The notes beneath the pieces are model-generated. The model was not told the DNA's origin. It made no database searches and worked only from the letters and a program-made list of their open reading frames with translations. A stretch of DNA of 54,169 nt from an uncultured Burkholderiaceae bacterium. GTDB lineage: Bacteria > Pseudomonadota > Gammaproteobacteria > Burkholderiales > Burkholderiaceae. The DNA lies in assembly GCA_937862905.1 (NCBI GenBank), contig CALMCL010000015.1:1-54169 (forward strand), given 5' to 3'. Below, in pieces: positions 44,438-53,525 of this stretch (positions are counted from its first letter, which is position 1; every line of letters begins with the position of its first letter). The position numbers were made by a program, and so were the translations under genes.

Positions 44438-45175
44438 TCATTTCAAATACGTTGTGAAGATGTATTTGAGCACAAGTTGTAGCGCCAACACCGTCACCAG
44501 CCACTTCATGAGCCATAAACCGCGTTGTTCAGGGATGGCGTCACGTAAAAAACGCCCTGCATACGAACCAAATGCCGACCCCGCCAACATCAACACCATC
44601 AGCTGCCAATGGTCGCGAAAGGCAAACCCCGCCGCCATGTAAGTGGCCACTTTGAAAGCATGCATAAAAGACACCATCGCCGCTTGGGTCGAGATGACTT
44701 GATCCCGATTTAAGCCTTGTCGGATCAAAATGGGTGGCATGATCAAGCCAATTGCGCCCACAAATAAGGAAGCGCATGTTTGAAATAAACCCAGCAAAAA
44801 CATGTTGTCAAACAGTATGCTCATGCGGCGGATGACATGTGTCCATGTGCACACCAAAATAAACACACCCAAGATCAGTGGTAAAAGGTCAAATGCAAAC
44901 AAGTCCAGAAGAAAGTAGCCCAACACACCGCCGATCAAAGCGCCTGGGATGTACGGACGCACCAAAGGCCATGACACGGTTTTCCAGTCAAACAGCAAGC
45001 GAGAGCTGTTGCTCATCAATTGAGTCGCCCCGTGGATGGGAATGACCAAGTTGGGAGCAAGAAAGTTGGGCAATATGACCAGTAAAATCGCACCACCACC
45101 CACACCCAGACCTGCGGTGAAAGCTGAAGTGAGGGTGCAAATGAAGAAGAGGGCGATGTGGTTGAGGTCAAACAT
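44438..45175 (-). CDS. TSUP family transporter (TauE/SafE sulfite exporter-like)
   Basis: I start at ATG 45175 (MFDLNHIALFFIC), giving 245 residues and about seven to eight membrane helices; the longer frame to 45244 adds a non-helical stretch. The N-terminal hairpin AGLGVGGGAILLVILPNFL and the repeated second-half GAIGLIMPPILIRQGL are the TSUP signature. These proteins export sulfite, sulfoacetate or related sulfur compounds in characterised cases; the substrate here is unknown. The gene converges on nothing and lies 245 bp upstream of topB on the same strand. Confidence 0.87.
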   Translation of the reverse strand: MFDLNHIALFFICTLTSAFTAGLGVGGGAILLVILPNFLAPNLVIPIHGATQLMSNSSRLLFDWKTVSWPLVRPYIPGALIGGVLGYFLLDLFAFDLLPLILGVFILVCTWTHVIRRMSILFDNMFLLGLFQTCASLFVGAIGLIMPPILIRQGLNRDQVISTQAAMVSFMHAFKVATYMAAGFAFRDHWQLMVLMLAGSAFGSYAGRFLRDAIPEQRGLWLMKWLVTVLALQLVLKYIFTTYLK

Positions 45176-45375
45176 AATGAAATGGTGGGCGTGATCTGTG
45201 TTGGATAGGAAAAAAACGCACGCAACCGTGTGGTTTGCGTTCACTCACGTCATTATACGCACAGATGTCAATGGTCACGTGAAGGTCTTCAGCCGCCACA
45301 TTGTCGTGGGATTTTACGTGATTGACATGGGGCAACATGGAACGACGTGAGCGTCGTGAACGCAACCAATTGAAT

Positions 45376-45567
45376 TTAAAAATGATACAAATCGATGGCC
45401 TCGTTGCGCTCTTGTTCGCGCACATATTTCAAGTTGGCTTCAGCATCGGTCACATTGTTGCGCAAGCGTTTGAGCGCATCCAAAGAGTCGATCAATTGTG
45501 CAAACATGAATTGAAGCGAATGCAAGCTGGTTTTGAACATTGAAAAAGTCAGTGAGAATGAAGTCAT
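45376..45567 (-). CDS. Small protein of unknown function (63 residues) with perfect Shine-Dalgarno
   Basis: I do not recognise the product. I accept it because TAAGGAGGT, a perfect anti-16S match, lies 5 bases before ATG 45567, and an upstream stretch (TTGATT, about 15 bp, TATAAA on the minus strand near 45625-45650) could serve as a promoter. The protein begins with a Phe/Ser/Leu-rich amphipathic stretch (MTSFSLTFSMFKTSLHSLQF), continues as a helix with LIDSLDALKRLRNNVTDAEA, and ends with a charged segment (YVREQERNEAIDL). It resembles in size and shape the small DUF3563-type proteins of Burkholderiales, but I cannot confirm membership. It is encoded opposite mnmE in a gap of its own. Confidence 0.62.
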   Translation of the reverse strand: MTSFSLTFSMFKTSLHSLQFMFAQLIDSLDALKRLRNNVTDAEANLKYVREQERNEAIDLYHF

Positions 45568-45841
45568 GATAACCTCCTTATTTAAAAGTAACGGGCGTAC
45601 GATTTTGTGCGCCGCAATATGAATTTATAATTCAATCGTGTATAAATCAAGGGTATGGCTTGAAAAGTAAGTAGAAAAGGGCGTTTTTTTGATTTTTTTT
45701 ACCAAAGTGATGTTGCGTCGCAACAAATTTGTGCTTGGATCATCGAAGCGTTTGCTTTTTTGAATGGCTTTGTCAGGCGATGCGCCGTTGAAAGCAAAAA
45801 TGTTACAATCCCGCATCTTTGATTTTTATGAAAACACCACC

Positions 45842-47239
45842 ATGACTGCACATGCTTCTAGCCCTTCAACCATTGTCGCCATTGCCACCGCCTCAGGGCG
45901 TGGTGGGGTGGGGGTGGTGCGTGCATCGGGCGGTTTGGAGGTCATTCACGCGTTGATGCAAGCGCTTTGTGGGCGCGCATTGACACCCCGTCATGCGCAT
46001 TACGGGGCTTTTCTGGATGCGCACAACACGCCGATTGATCACGGTTTGGCCTTGTATTTCAATGCGCCACATTCGTATACAGGTGAGCATGTGCTGGAAC
46101 TGCAAGGCCACGGCGGTCCCGTGGTCATGCAATTGCTGTTGCGCCGTTGTTTGCAAGCGGGTGCGGCTTATGGCGTGCGTTTGGCGGAGGCGGGTGAATT
46201 CACTGAGCGCGCTTTTTTGAATGACAAAATTGATTTGGCGCAGGCCGAAGCGGTGGCCGATTTGATTGAAGCATCGACCGAAGCCGCTGCGAAAAGTGCG
46301 GTGCGTTCGCTGTCGGGAGAATTTTCAACGCGCATTCATGCGTTGGTGACGAAAGTGGTGCATTTGCGCATGCTGGTTGAGGCAACCTTGGATTTTCCTG
46401 AAGAAGAAATTGATTTTTTGCAGAAAGCGGATGCTTTTGGTCAGTTGGATCGCATTCAAATGGAATTGGCGGGCGTGTTGACCACGGCGAAACAAGGTGC
46501 TTTGTTGCGCAATGGTGTCAATGTGGTGTTGGTTGGGCAGCCGAATGTGGGCAAATCATCGTTGCTTAATGCGCTGGCTGGTCAAGATGTTGCGATTGTC
46601 ACCCCCATTGCGGGGACGACACGAGATACGGTGACGCAGGTGGTTCAAATTGAAGGTGTGCCGTTGAATGTCATTGACACCGCAGGTTTGCGTGACACCG
46701 ATGATGTGGTGGAGAAAATCGGCATTGAACGCACATGGGGGGCGGTGGAGAAGGCCGATGTTGTCTTGCATTTGGTGGATGCCATGCACATGTCTGAGGT
46801 GTCGGAGCGCAATGAGGCCGATGCACAACTGCTCATCGAGTTGGCCGATAAAACGCCCACAGGCACGCCTTTGATCACATTGGTCAATAAAACCGATTTG
46901 CTCAATGAGCCGATGGATGGTGCGGAAGATTGTATTCACATCAGTGCAAAAACGGGGGCGGGTTTGGATGATTTGCGCACTCGATTGTTGACGATTGTGG
47001 GCTTTGAAAAATCGGCCAGTGATGTGTTTATTGCCCGAGAACGCCATTTAACCGCATTGAGGCTCGCCGATGGACATGTGCAGACGGCGTATGCCCATGC
47101 GTTGACGCAAGATCAAAAACTGGATTTATTTGCTGAAGAATTGCGCCTTGCGCAAGAGCAGCTCAATCAAATCACGGGTGAGTTCACCTCCGATGACCTG
47201 TTGGGTGTGATTTTTTCTAGCTTTTGTATTGGCAAGTGA
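45842..47239 (+). CDS. mnmE: tRNA uridine-5-carboxymethylaminomethyl(34) synthesis GTPase MnmE
   Basis: MnmE with MnmG installs the carboxymethylaminomethyl group at the wobble uridine of several tRNAs. ATG 45842 ([17 protein letters not shown]) gives 465 residues; the longer frame to 45764 is not supported. The N-terminal folate-binding domain holds [16 protein letters not shown], the helical domain follows, and the G domain opens with GQPNVGKSS (232-240), [11 protein letters not shown] (G2 loop), DTAGLRDT and NKTD. The C-terminus is the invariant FCIGK. In many bacteria mnmE follows yidC; that gene is not in this window. Confidence 0.97.
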   Translation: MTAHASSPSTIVAIATASGRGGVGVVRASGGLEVIHALMQALCGRALTPRHAHYGAFLDAHNTPIDHGLALYFNAPHSYTGEHVLELQGHGGPVVMQLLLRRCLQAGAAYGVRLAEAGEFTERAFLNDKIDLAQAEAVADLIEASTEAAAKSAVRSLSGEFSTRIHALVTKVVHLRMLVEATLDFPEEEIDFLQKADAFGQLDRIQMELAGVLTTAKQGALLRNGVNVVLVGQPNVGKSSLLNALAGQDVAIVTPIAGTTRDTVTQVVQIEGVPLNVIDTAGLRDTDDVVEKIGIERTWGAVEKADVVLHLVDAMHMSEVSERNEADAQLLIELADKTPTGTPLITLVNKTDLLNEPMDGAEDCIHISAKTGAGLDDLRTRLLTIVGFEKSASDVFIARERHLTALRLADGHVQTAYAHALTQDQKLDLFAEELRLAQEQLNQITGEFTSDDLLGVIFSSFCIGK

Positions 47240-47492
47240 TTAAAGCCGCATTAAGTAAAGCAGTTTGAGGGGGATTGAGAAAAGTGATTGAGAAATGAAG
47301 CGGTGAAAACCATCAAAGCCTTCATTTCAAAAGGGGTCATAGACGTTGCTGTCTTGGCAATAAAAAAGCCAAGTGCACGCGCTCATGCGCTTCCCATGTC
47401 TTTTCTCTCAACGAGCGATCAATTGATTCGATCGCATTTTTAACCTGATGTGGTGCGCTTAGGGGCGATGCCACTTTGATGTGTGTGAACCG

Positions 47493-47810
47493 ATGAGTGA
47501 TGCTTGTATCCGTTGTGGCGCGTGCTGCGCCAGTTTTCGTGTGTCGTTTTATTGGGCGGAAACCGATGCCCATCCCGCAGGTCGTGTCCCTGAAGAGTTG
47601 ACTGAGCCTGTCAGCCCCTATTTTGTGGCCATGAAGGGCACGAATCAAGCGCGGTTGCGCTGTGTTGCTTTGCAAGGGGAGGTCGGGCAGGCTGCGGGTT
47701 GTGGTATTTATGAGTTGCGTTCCAGCACGTGCCGTGATTTTGAGCTGGGGGATGAGCGATGCTTGGCGGCAAGGGCTTTGCATGGGCTGCCACCTTTGCC
47801 TCAGCAGTGA
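47493..47810 (+). CDS. YkgJ family cysteine cluster protein
   Basis: ATG 47493 (MSDACIRCGACC) gives 105 residues; a GTG four codons earlier is the alternative. The eight-cysteine layout of the family is visible: CIRCGACCASFRV at residues 5-17, LRCVALQG, GCGIYELRSSTCRDFE and DERCLAAR. These residues are expected to bind zinc or an iron-sulfur cluster. YkgJ-type proteins have no established function. The neighbouring genes (mnmE, a DMT transporter) do not help. Confidence 0.88.
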   Translation: MSDACIRCGACCASFRVSFYWAETDAHPAGRVPEELTEPVSPYFVAMKGTNQARLRCVALQGEVGQAAGCGIYELRSSTCRDFELGDERCLAARALHGLPPLPQQ

Positions 47811-48139
47811 CGCTTCAATCGTGAGTCTTTCCTTTCAAAAGCGAGGGTGTTACTTGTTTGTTGTCCATGACCTGTCCGCTTGGACTCCTGAGGGGTTCGT
47901 GCGATGCCATTCAATGGTTGATTGAGTCGGAGAGTGGTTGTTAAACGGAGCAAGGAGAGGGTTTGCTGTTTGCTGCATCTGCTGTTATAATTTTTTTAAA
48001 GTGTTTTTGCACGGGTTGTTGTGTCGCCTTTTGCCTCTTGTTTTGTTCTGTATTTTCTTCAAATGCCTTACGCGTGACCGTGATAAGCCACGCAGCGTCA
48101 GCGAATGCCATCACATGAACCTTTTTTGGAGCATGTCTG
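47811..48139. other. Intergenic region upstream of the DMT transporter
   Basis: This 329-bp gap has no supported gene. It contains the promoter at 47963-47991 and a T-rich leader of about 140 bases (GTTTTTGC, CTCTTGTTTTGTTC) before the GGAG ribosome binding site of the transporter gene. Confidence 0.6.
47963..47991 (+). promoter_or_regulatory. sigma70-like promoter of the DMT transporter
   Basis: TTGCTG (47963-47968) and a perfect TATAAT (47986-47991) are separated by 17 bp. The predicted start near 47998 lies about 140 bases before ATG 48140. Confidence 0.7.
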
Positions 48140-49033
48140 ATGACGTCTTTCTTTTCTAAAAAATCCCTTGCCATCATTGCCTTACTGGAAGTCTCTTTAT
48201 TTTGGGGCTTGTGTTGGGTCGGCTATCGTCAATTGCATGAGTTTGGCATGAGTGGCATGGCTGCTGGTGTGTCCACTTCGATTGTGGCGGCGATCGTTGC
48301 GGGTGTGTTGGCGTGGCGTGCTTTGCGTGAAGGGCAGTGGCGCGAGGTGCCTTGGCCTGTTTTGTTTTTATTGATGGCGTCTTCGGCCATCAGTGCGTTA
48401 GGGTTTACGTGGGGCATGGTGCATGGCGAGGTGATGCGGGTCATGCTGTTGTTTTACCTGATGCCTGTGTGGACGGTGATTTTGGCGCACTTGATTTTGA
48501 AGGAAAGAGCCAATTGGGCGGGTTGGATGGGCGTGGGTTTGGGATTGTTGGGGGCGGCTTTGATGTTGTATGACCCTCAATTGGGTGCGCCGTGGCCTGC
48601 TTCGCCAGCCGAATGGGCGGGATTGGCGGCGGGCATGGGTTCTGGTTTGCTGAATGTGCTGGTGAAAAAAACACCTCACATGCGTTCGGACTCACGCTCT
48701 TTTTTTCTGTCTGTGGGGGGCGTCGTTTTGGGTTTGTCGTGGTTGCCATTTGAAGTCGGACCGCACCTTCCGCGCGCCGACAGTGCATGGTGGGCTGTGA
48801 CCGTGATGTTGGTGATGGGGTGTTTGTTGTTGTTCACCAATCGCATGTACCAATATGGTGTTCGACATTTGACTTCGCACCAGGTGGTGGTGATTTTGCC
48901 GTTTGAATTGGTGGTGGGGGCGATGTCGAGTTGGTTAATTGCGGGTGAAGTCTTGAGCGTGCGGGCGTGGATTGGTGGCGCGCTCATTTTAAGTGCAGGT
49001 GTGGTATCGGCATGGTGGAGTGATGACCATTGA
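48140..49033 (+). CDS. DMT-superfamily EamA-type transporter
   Basis: The 297-residue protein has ten hydrophobic segments arranged as two EamA repeats of about 140 residues each. The first repeat ends with VWTVILAHLILKERANWAGWMGVGLGLLGAAL, whose LxE-R pattern is typical; the second closes with PFELVVGAMSSWLIAGEVLS..IGGALILSAGV. Such inner-membrane proteins mostly export amino acids or other metabolites. The substrate is unknown. GGAG stands 9 bases before ATG 48140. A bidirectional terminator follows 98 bp downstream. Confidence 0.88.
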   Translation: MTSFFSKKSLAIIALLEVSLFWGLCWVGYRQLHEFGMSGMAAGVSTSIVAAIVAGVLAWRALREGQWREVPWPVLFLLMASSAISALGFTWGMVHGEVMRVMLLFYLMPVWTVILAHLILKERANWAGWMGVGLGLLGAALMLYDPQLGAPWPASPAEWAGLAAGMGSGLLNVLVKKTPHMRSDSRSFFLSVGGVVLGLSWLPFEVGPHLPRADSAWWAVTVMLVMGCLLLFTNRMYQYGVRHLTSHQVVVILPFELVVGAMSSWLIAGEVLSVRAWIGGALILSAGVVSAWWSDDH

Positions 49034-49130
49034 ATGATGATGGTGGGTGCTTTTGTGGATTCATTAGTGGGTTCATTTGCTTGGGCGAGTCCATGTTCAA
49101 ACGTACTAAGATAAGATGAATAGGATGTAA

Positions 49131-49162
49131 AAAAAGCCCACTCATTTGAGTGGGCTTTTTTA
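49131..49162. terminator. Bidirectional terminator between the DMT transporter and aqpZ
   Basis: AAAAAGCCCACTC and GAGTGGGCTTTTT form a perfect 13-bp stem with an ATTT loop. It lies between two convergent genes and has A and T tracts suited to both strands. Confidence 0.9.
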
Positions 49163-49207
49163 CAAAGGGTGCTGCTTGCAATCAGGTGTGCAATGGTGCT
49201 TTGTTCG

Positions 49208-49909
49208 TTATGCTTTGTCTGATTTCACCACGCGAAACAGCACTGCGCCCAAGATGCCACCAAGGATGGGGGCCACCCAGAACAGCCACAATTGTGACAA
49301 CGCCGCTGTTTGTGCGAACAAAGCCACGCCTGTTGATCGTGCTGGGTTGACCGATGTGTTGGTCACAGGGATGGAAATCAAGTGAATCAAGGTCAATGCC
49401 AAGCCAATGGCGATGGGGGCAAAGCCTGCGGGCGTGTCTTTGTGGGTTGCGCCCATGATGATGAATAAAAACGCTGCTGTCATGACCACTTCAGTGATGA
49501 GTGCTGACATCATGCTGAATTTACCTGGAGACAGTTCGCCATAACCATTTGATGCAAAGCCGCCCACACCTGTGAATCCTGCTTTACCACTGACAATGAT
49601 GAATAAAATGGCGGAAGCAACCACTGCGCCCAATACTTGGGCGATCACATAGCCTGCAATGTCTTTTGATGGAAAACGACCGCCTGCCCACAAACCGAAG
49701 GTGACGGCTGGGTTGAAGTGCCCGCCAGAAATAGGACCCACGGTGTATGCCATGGTCAATACTGTTAAACCAAAAGCGAAGGCCACGCCCATGAAGCCAA
49801 TGCCCAATGTGTTTGACGCTTCAGGAAATGCAGCGGCCAATGCTGCGCTGCCGCAGCCGCCCAGTACCAGCCAAAATGTGCCGATAAATTCTGCCAATAG
49901 TTTATTCAT
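49208..49909 (-). CDS. aqpZ: Aquaporin Z
   Basis: AqpZ is a water channel of the inner membrane. The 233-residue protein has six membrane helices and both NPA boxes ([11 protein letters not shown] near residue 62 and [13 protein letters not shown] near 185). The pore filter residues fit a water rather than glycerol channel: the second NPA is followed by ARS, and H sits in the [11 protein letters not shown] helix. CTGGAG precedes ATG 49909. A clear promoter lies at 50015-50044. Confidence 0.95.
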   Translation of the reverse strand: MNKLLAEFIGTFWLVLGGCGSAALAAAFPEASNTLGIGFMGVAFAFGLTVLTMAYTVGPISGGHFNPAVTFGLWAGGRFPSKDIAGYVIAQVLGAVVASAILFIIVSGKAGFTGVGGFASNGYGELSPGKFSMMSALITEVVMTAAFLFIIMGATHKDTPAGFAPIAIGLALTLIHLISIPVTNTSVNPARSTGVALFAQTAALSQLWLFWVAPILGGILGAVLFRVVKSDKA

Positions 49910-50014
49910 ATAAAACTCCAGAGTGTAGGTTGTTAGAGGGGTGAATTTTTGACGTTAAATGCTGTCAATTGTTGTTAAAATTTCAGATGTTTGGTGGTTG
50001 ATCCACGGGCTTTG

Positions 50015-50044
50015 ATTATACGATATTTTAGAAAGCCAATTCAA
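50015..50044 (-). promoter_or_regulatory. sigma70-like promoter of aqpZ
   Basis: On the minus strand TTGAAT (50044-50039) and a perfect TATAAT (50020-50015) are 18 bp apart. The start near 50008 leaves a leader of about 100 bases. Confidence 0.68.
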
Positions 50045-50095
50045 AAAATACATCATTTTGTTGGGTTTTGTCAAGTTGCTCTAAGTAACTACTTA

Positions 50096-50125
50096 TTGTT
50101 AATCGTTGTTAATGGTTGTTAATCG
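50096..50125. repeat. Three tandem 10-bp repeats in the aqpZ/permease intergenic region
   Basis: TTGTTAATCG, TTGTTAATGG and TTGTTAATCG follow each other without a gap, one helical turn apart, 50 bp upstream of the aqpZ -35 box. An inverted GATTAAC copy lies near 50171-50177. The helical phasing suggests a protein-binding array for a regulator shared by the divergent genes. The rest of the gap 49910-50405 is AT-rich with no gene. Confidence 0.7.
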
Positions 50126-50405
50126 TTTGAACGATATGTTGTCGATGACACTCATTTTTTTGAGGTGAAATGATTAACGAAATAACACAAAAAATCCATT
50201 TAATACAAAAATGTCGCTAAAATGCTTGCGCTTCACTGAAATTTGGCGCATTCTTGCGTCACATGCCATTCTGATTTTCATCCACTTTCTGTACATGATG
50301 TGGCTGGGGGTTTTAATGCATACTTGCAGCCTTTGGCTGTTGAAAATAATATAAGGCCTGCTTGTGGCAAGGCATTACACAAAAATATCCTCTATGGAGA
50401 CAAAT

Positions 50406-51884
50406 ATGAGTCAAACTTTATTGGGTCGCTTGATGCGAACAAAATCTGCAGATGCTGAGGCAGGTCATGAGGGGGCGCATGGCGGGCATGGCAGCGGCGA
50501 GCTGAACCGTTCACTGGGGCTTTTTTCTCTGGTGATGCTGGGTGTGGGCGCAACCATTGGTACGGGGATCTTTTTTGCAATGGGTGAAGCTGTGCCCAAA
50601 GCGGGTCCTGCGGTGATTTATTCGTTTTTGATTGCAGGCTTGGCCGCTGCGTTGACGGCCTTGTGTTATGCCGAGTTGGCATCGAGCATTCCAGCATCGG
50701 GTTCGGCGTATTCTTATACGTATGTCACGATTGGTGAATTTGCTGCGTACATTGTTGGGGCGTGTTTGTTGTTGGAGTATGCGTTGGCGGCGAGTGCGAC
50801 TTCAATCGGTTGGTCTGAGTATTTAAATAATTTTTTAAGTCATGCGTTTGGCTGGGAGATTCCAGAAAACCTGCGCAGTCCGTTGATCGTGTCGGGCGAA
50901 AATGGCAATGAAATGCATTGGGGTAATTTTAATTTGCCGCCAATGATTTTGGTGACCATGTGTTGCTTTTTGCTGTTGCGTGGTTCTAAAGAGTCGGCCA
51001 CCGTCAATGCAATCATGGTGTTGATCAAAATCGCGATTCTGGTTTTTTTCTCAGCTGTGGCTTTCACTGCTTTCAGCACCGAACATTTCAAGCCTTTTAA
51101 TCCTTACGGCTTGACGGGCAATGGCGCTGAAGGCAAAGGGATTTTGGCCGCAGCAGGCACGATCTTTTTCTCATTTATTGGTTTGGACACTGTGGCAACC
51201 GCAGGTGCGGAGGTGAAGAATCCAAAACGCAATGTGCCTTTGGGCATTATATTGGCTTTGCTGATTGTGATCGCGTCATATATTGCAGTGGCTGTGGCGG
51301 CGATGGGCGCGCAGCCTGCGGCGGAGTTCGATGGGCAAGAAGCAGGGTTGTCGGCGATTTTGGAAAAAGTCACCGGTCAAGGTTGGCCTGCATTGTTGTT
51401 GTCGGCAGGTGCAGTGATTTCTGTGTTCTCTGTGACGTTGGTGACGATTTATGGTCAGACCCGTATTTTGTTCGCCATCTCACGTGATGGCTTGATCCCG
51501 CGCTCTTTCCGTCAAGTCAGTCCAAAAACCTTGGCACCTGTGTTTAACACGATTGCCGTTTGCATCATGGTGGGTTTGATTGGTGGCTTTGTGGATTCTG
51601 GTTACCTGTGGGACATGGTCAGCATGGGGACTTTGGTGGCCTTTTCTTTGGTGTCTATTGGCGTGATTGTCATGCGTTATAAAGCACCGAACATGCCGCG
51701 TGGTTTCAAATTGCCATTTGGTGCATGGACGATTCCGTTGGCCAGCGTGGCGGTGTGTGTCTGGATCATGTCTGATTTGTCAAAAACCACTTATACTGTG
51801 TTTGCCCTTTGGATCGGTTTGGCAATCTTGGGTTATTTCTTGTACGGCATTCATCATTCAAAATTGGCGAATAAAGGGGATTGA
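50406..51884 (+). CDS. Amino acid permease (APC superfamily, cationic amino acid transporter type)
   Basis: ATG 50406 (MSQTLLGRLMRTK), behind GGAGAC, gives 492 residues; the longer frame to 50364 has no such site. A polar, His/Gly-rich N-terminus (GHEGAHGGHGSGELNR) precedes about twelve membrane helices. MLGVGATIGTGIFFAMG is the APC helix-1 substrate motif, and FFSFIGLDTVATAGAEVKNP is the helix-6 region. The pattern resembles YfnA/CAT-type cationic amino acid permeases. Two bases separate its stop from the stress-protein start codon, so the two are co-translated. Confidence 0.93.
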   Translation: MSQTLLGRLMRTKSADAEAGHEGAHGGHGSGELNRSLGLFSLVMLGVGATIGTGIFFAMGEAVPKAGPAVIYSFLIAGLAAALTALCYAELASSIPASGSAYSYTYVTIGEFAAYIVGACLLLEYALAASATSIGWSEYLNNFLSHAFGWEIPENLRSPLIVSGENGNEMHWGNFNLPPMILVTMCCFLLLRGSKESATVNAIMVLIKIAILVFFSAVAFTAFSTEHFKPFNPYGLTGNGAEGKGILAAAGTIFFSFIGLDTVATAGAEVKNPKRNVPLGIILALLIVIASYIAVAVAAMGAQPAAEFDGQEAGLSAILEKVTGQGWPALLLSAGAVISVFSVTLVTIYGQTRILFAISRDGLIPRSFRQVSPKTLAPVFNTIAVCIMVGLIGGFVDSGYLWDMVSMGTLVAFSLVSIGVIVMRYKAPNMPRGFKLPFGAWTIPLASVAVCVWIMSDLSKTTYTVFALWIGLAILGYFLYGIHHSKLANKGD

Positions 51885-51886
51885 AC

Positions 51887-52774
51887 ATGAAAACCTGCTT
51901 GGTCGGTTATACCCCTGATTATGCGGGGCAAGAAGCACTGGCGTTGGCGGTATCTTTGACGGCACACTCAGGCTCGAATATCGTGGTGTGCACGGTGATC
52001 CCTGAGGTGTGGGGGCACCCATCATTCGGCAGCAGTGTGGATCAAGATTATGGCAAGTTTCTTGCTGAGCATGCCGCCAATGCGCTGGATCAAGCGCGTG
52101 CACAATTGGGGGATGTGCCCAATGCGCGTTTTATCAAGTATGGAGCCAGTTCTGCGACAGTGGGTTTAACCGAGGCCGCAAAGCAAGAGGGGGCGGACAT
52201 CATCGTGTTGGGCTCATCGCGCTCAGGCTCGACAGGGCGTTTGTCGATGGGTGGGGTGTCGAGTGAGATCATGCATGTGGCTGAAATACCTGTTGCGATG
52301 GCACCACGAGACCATCGGGTCAAGGCCAGTCCGCCCATTTCTCGTTTGACCTGCGCCTATTCTGGACTTGAAGCTGCGAGTGGCACCGTTCTTGAGGCAT
52401 TGGGCATGGCGACTGCGTTGGGTGTGCCATTGCGCTTGGTCAGCTTTGCTGTGCGTGATCGCCAGATGTACCCATCTTTGGTGGGGTATCAAGCTGAGCG
52501 AATGATCGCCGCTGAGTGGCGCATTCAAGCGGAGACAACACTTGAACGAATTCGTGAGCAGTTGTCTGGGCATGAGCCGCCCATCGGGGTCGCTGTGGCT
52601 GAGGGTGAAACGTGGGACGATGCAATGAACCACTTGGATTGGCTGTCTGGCGAGGTTTTGGCTCTGGGTTCAAGCCGCATGGGCATGCTTCAGCGGGTGT
52701 TTTTGGGCTCCAATGCCAATAAAATCATGCGTGCTTCACCTGTACCTGTGATGGTTTTACCTAAAGTTTCATAA
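51887..52774 (+). CDS. Tandem universal stress protein
   Basis: ATG 51887 (MKTCLVGYTPD) gives 295 residues with two USP domains. Domain 1 (about 1-145) ends with LGSSRSGSTGRLSMGGVSSE..AEIPVAM, and domain 2 (about 150-295) with LGSSRMGMLQRVFLGSNANK..SPVPVMVL; both are close to the ATP-binding G-x2-G-x9-G-(S/T) pattern. Such proteins bind ATP or nucleotides and modulate partners under stress. Co-translation with the upstream permease suggests it regulates that transporter, as in permeases with a fused C-terminal USP domain. Confidence 0.9.
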   Translation: MKTCLVGYTPDYAGQEALALAVSLTAHSGSNIVVCTVIPEVWGHPSFGSSVDQDYGKFLAEHAANALDQARAQLGDVPNARFIKYGASSATVGLTEAAKQEGADIIVLGSSRSGSTGRLSMGGVSSEIMHVAEIPVAMAPRDHRVKASPPISRLTCAYSGLEAASGTVLEALGMATALGVPLRLVSFAVRDRQMYPSLVGYQAERMIAAEWRIQAETTLERIREQLSGHEPPIGVAVAEGETWDDAMNHLDWLSGEVLALGSSRMGMLQRVFLGSNANKIMRASPVPVMVLPKVS

Positions 52775-53111
52775 TTTGAGCATTTTTGGCCATTGTGTGT
52801 GGTGCAACTGTTTTGAAGGCCGAGCCTGTTTTCTGAGCTTAATCCTTGGGATTTTGTGAAGTCATGGGCATAAAGCCTGAGGTGGAATGCAGACAGCACT
52901 GTGCCGCAGAATAGATCGGTTCGTCGCCTCTTGTGCTCATGAGTTATTAAAGTGTTGTGGGCTTTAAAAAGGGTGTTCACACATTTTTGATGTGTTTCAT
53001 GAAAAGCCCCAGCAATGAATTGCTGGGGCTTTTTGCGTTTTAAATGATAACCGTGATGGCCGTGCAATTGTGACAATCAACTGCTTTGGCTCTGCACGCA
53101 ATGCTTACCGT
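52775..53111. other. Intergenic region between the stress protein and ruvX
   Basis: The 337-bp gap holds only the convergent terminator at 53002-53034 and no ORF with protein-like pattern that I would support. Confidence 0.6.
53002..53034. terminator. Bidirectional terminator after the permease-stress protein operon
   Basis: AAAAGCCCCAGCAA and TTGCTGGGGCTTTTT form a strong 14-bp stem with a TGAA loop. It lies between the plus-strand stress protein gene and the minus-strand ruvX. Confidence 0.9.
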
Positions 53112-53525
53112 TTATAGGCCACTCAAATGCTGTTGGAGTATCACGGCCGCCGCTTGATCGTCTTGGATGGCCGATCGCACTTTTCCATTCGCTTTGCGCG
53201 TTGTTTTTGAGGGGATCACGGCGGAGGTGTAACGCTCATCAACTTCAATGACGTTGATGTTCAATGTCTGGCGCAGTTGGGCAATAAACGTCAGGCATGC
53301 TGCGGTCATCTCGTGTGGTGTGCCGTCTGGGTGGCGTGGAACGCCGATTGCGACAGCGTTTGCTTGCCATTCGCGTATCAGTTGAGCAATGACGTGAATG
53401 ACCTGAGTGTCGTCGTTGCGTTGAATGACCATCAACGGCTCGGCGCTGTGCGTCAGTGTATTGCCCGTGGCCACACCGACACGTTTCAGGCCGTAATCAA
53501 TGCCCAGTATGGTCTCAACTGTCAT
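53112..53525 (-). CDS. ruvX: Putative pre-16S rRNA nuclease / Holliday junction resolvase-like protein RuvX (YqgF)
   Basis: YqgF-family RNase H-fold proteins process the 5' end of 16S rRNA and are also described as Holliday junction resolvase-like. The 137 residues show the catalytic motifs: ILGIDYGLKRVGVATGN near residue 7, VIEVDERYTSAV, and a C-terminal DDQAAAVILQQHL with paired acidic residues. The start overlaps the yqgE stop by 4 bp, giving translational coupling, the usual arrangement in betaproteobacteria and gammaproteobacteria. Confidence 0.95.
   Translation of the reverse strand: MTVETILGIDYGLKRVGVATGNTLTHSAEPLMVIQRNDDTQVIHVIAQLIREWQANAVAIGVPRHPDGTPHEMTAACLTFIAQLRQTLNINVIEVDERYTSAVIPSKTTRKANGKVRSAIQDDQAAAVILQQHLSGL

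Noticed and set aside
45625..45816. 63-codon minus-strand ORF upstream of mnmE
   Set aside because: It overlaps the likely promoter area of mnmE and of the small gene at 45376-45567, and has no Shine-Dalgarno.
47293..47329. 9-bp hairpin (GAAATGAAG/CTTCATTTC) after mnmE as terminator
   Set aside because: It is followed by AAAAGGGG rather than a T tract on the plus strand, so it does not fit a rho-independent terminator.
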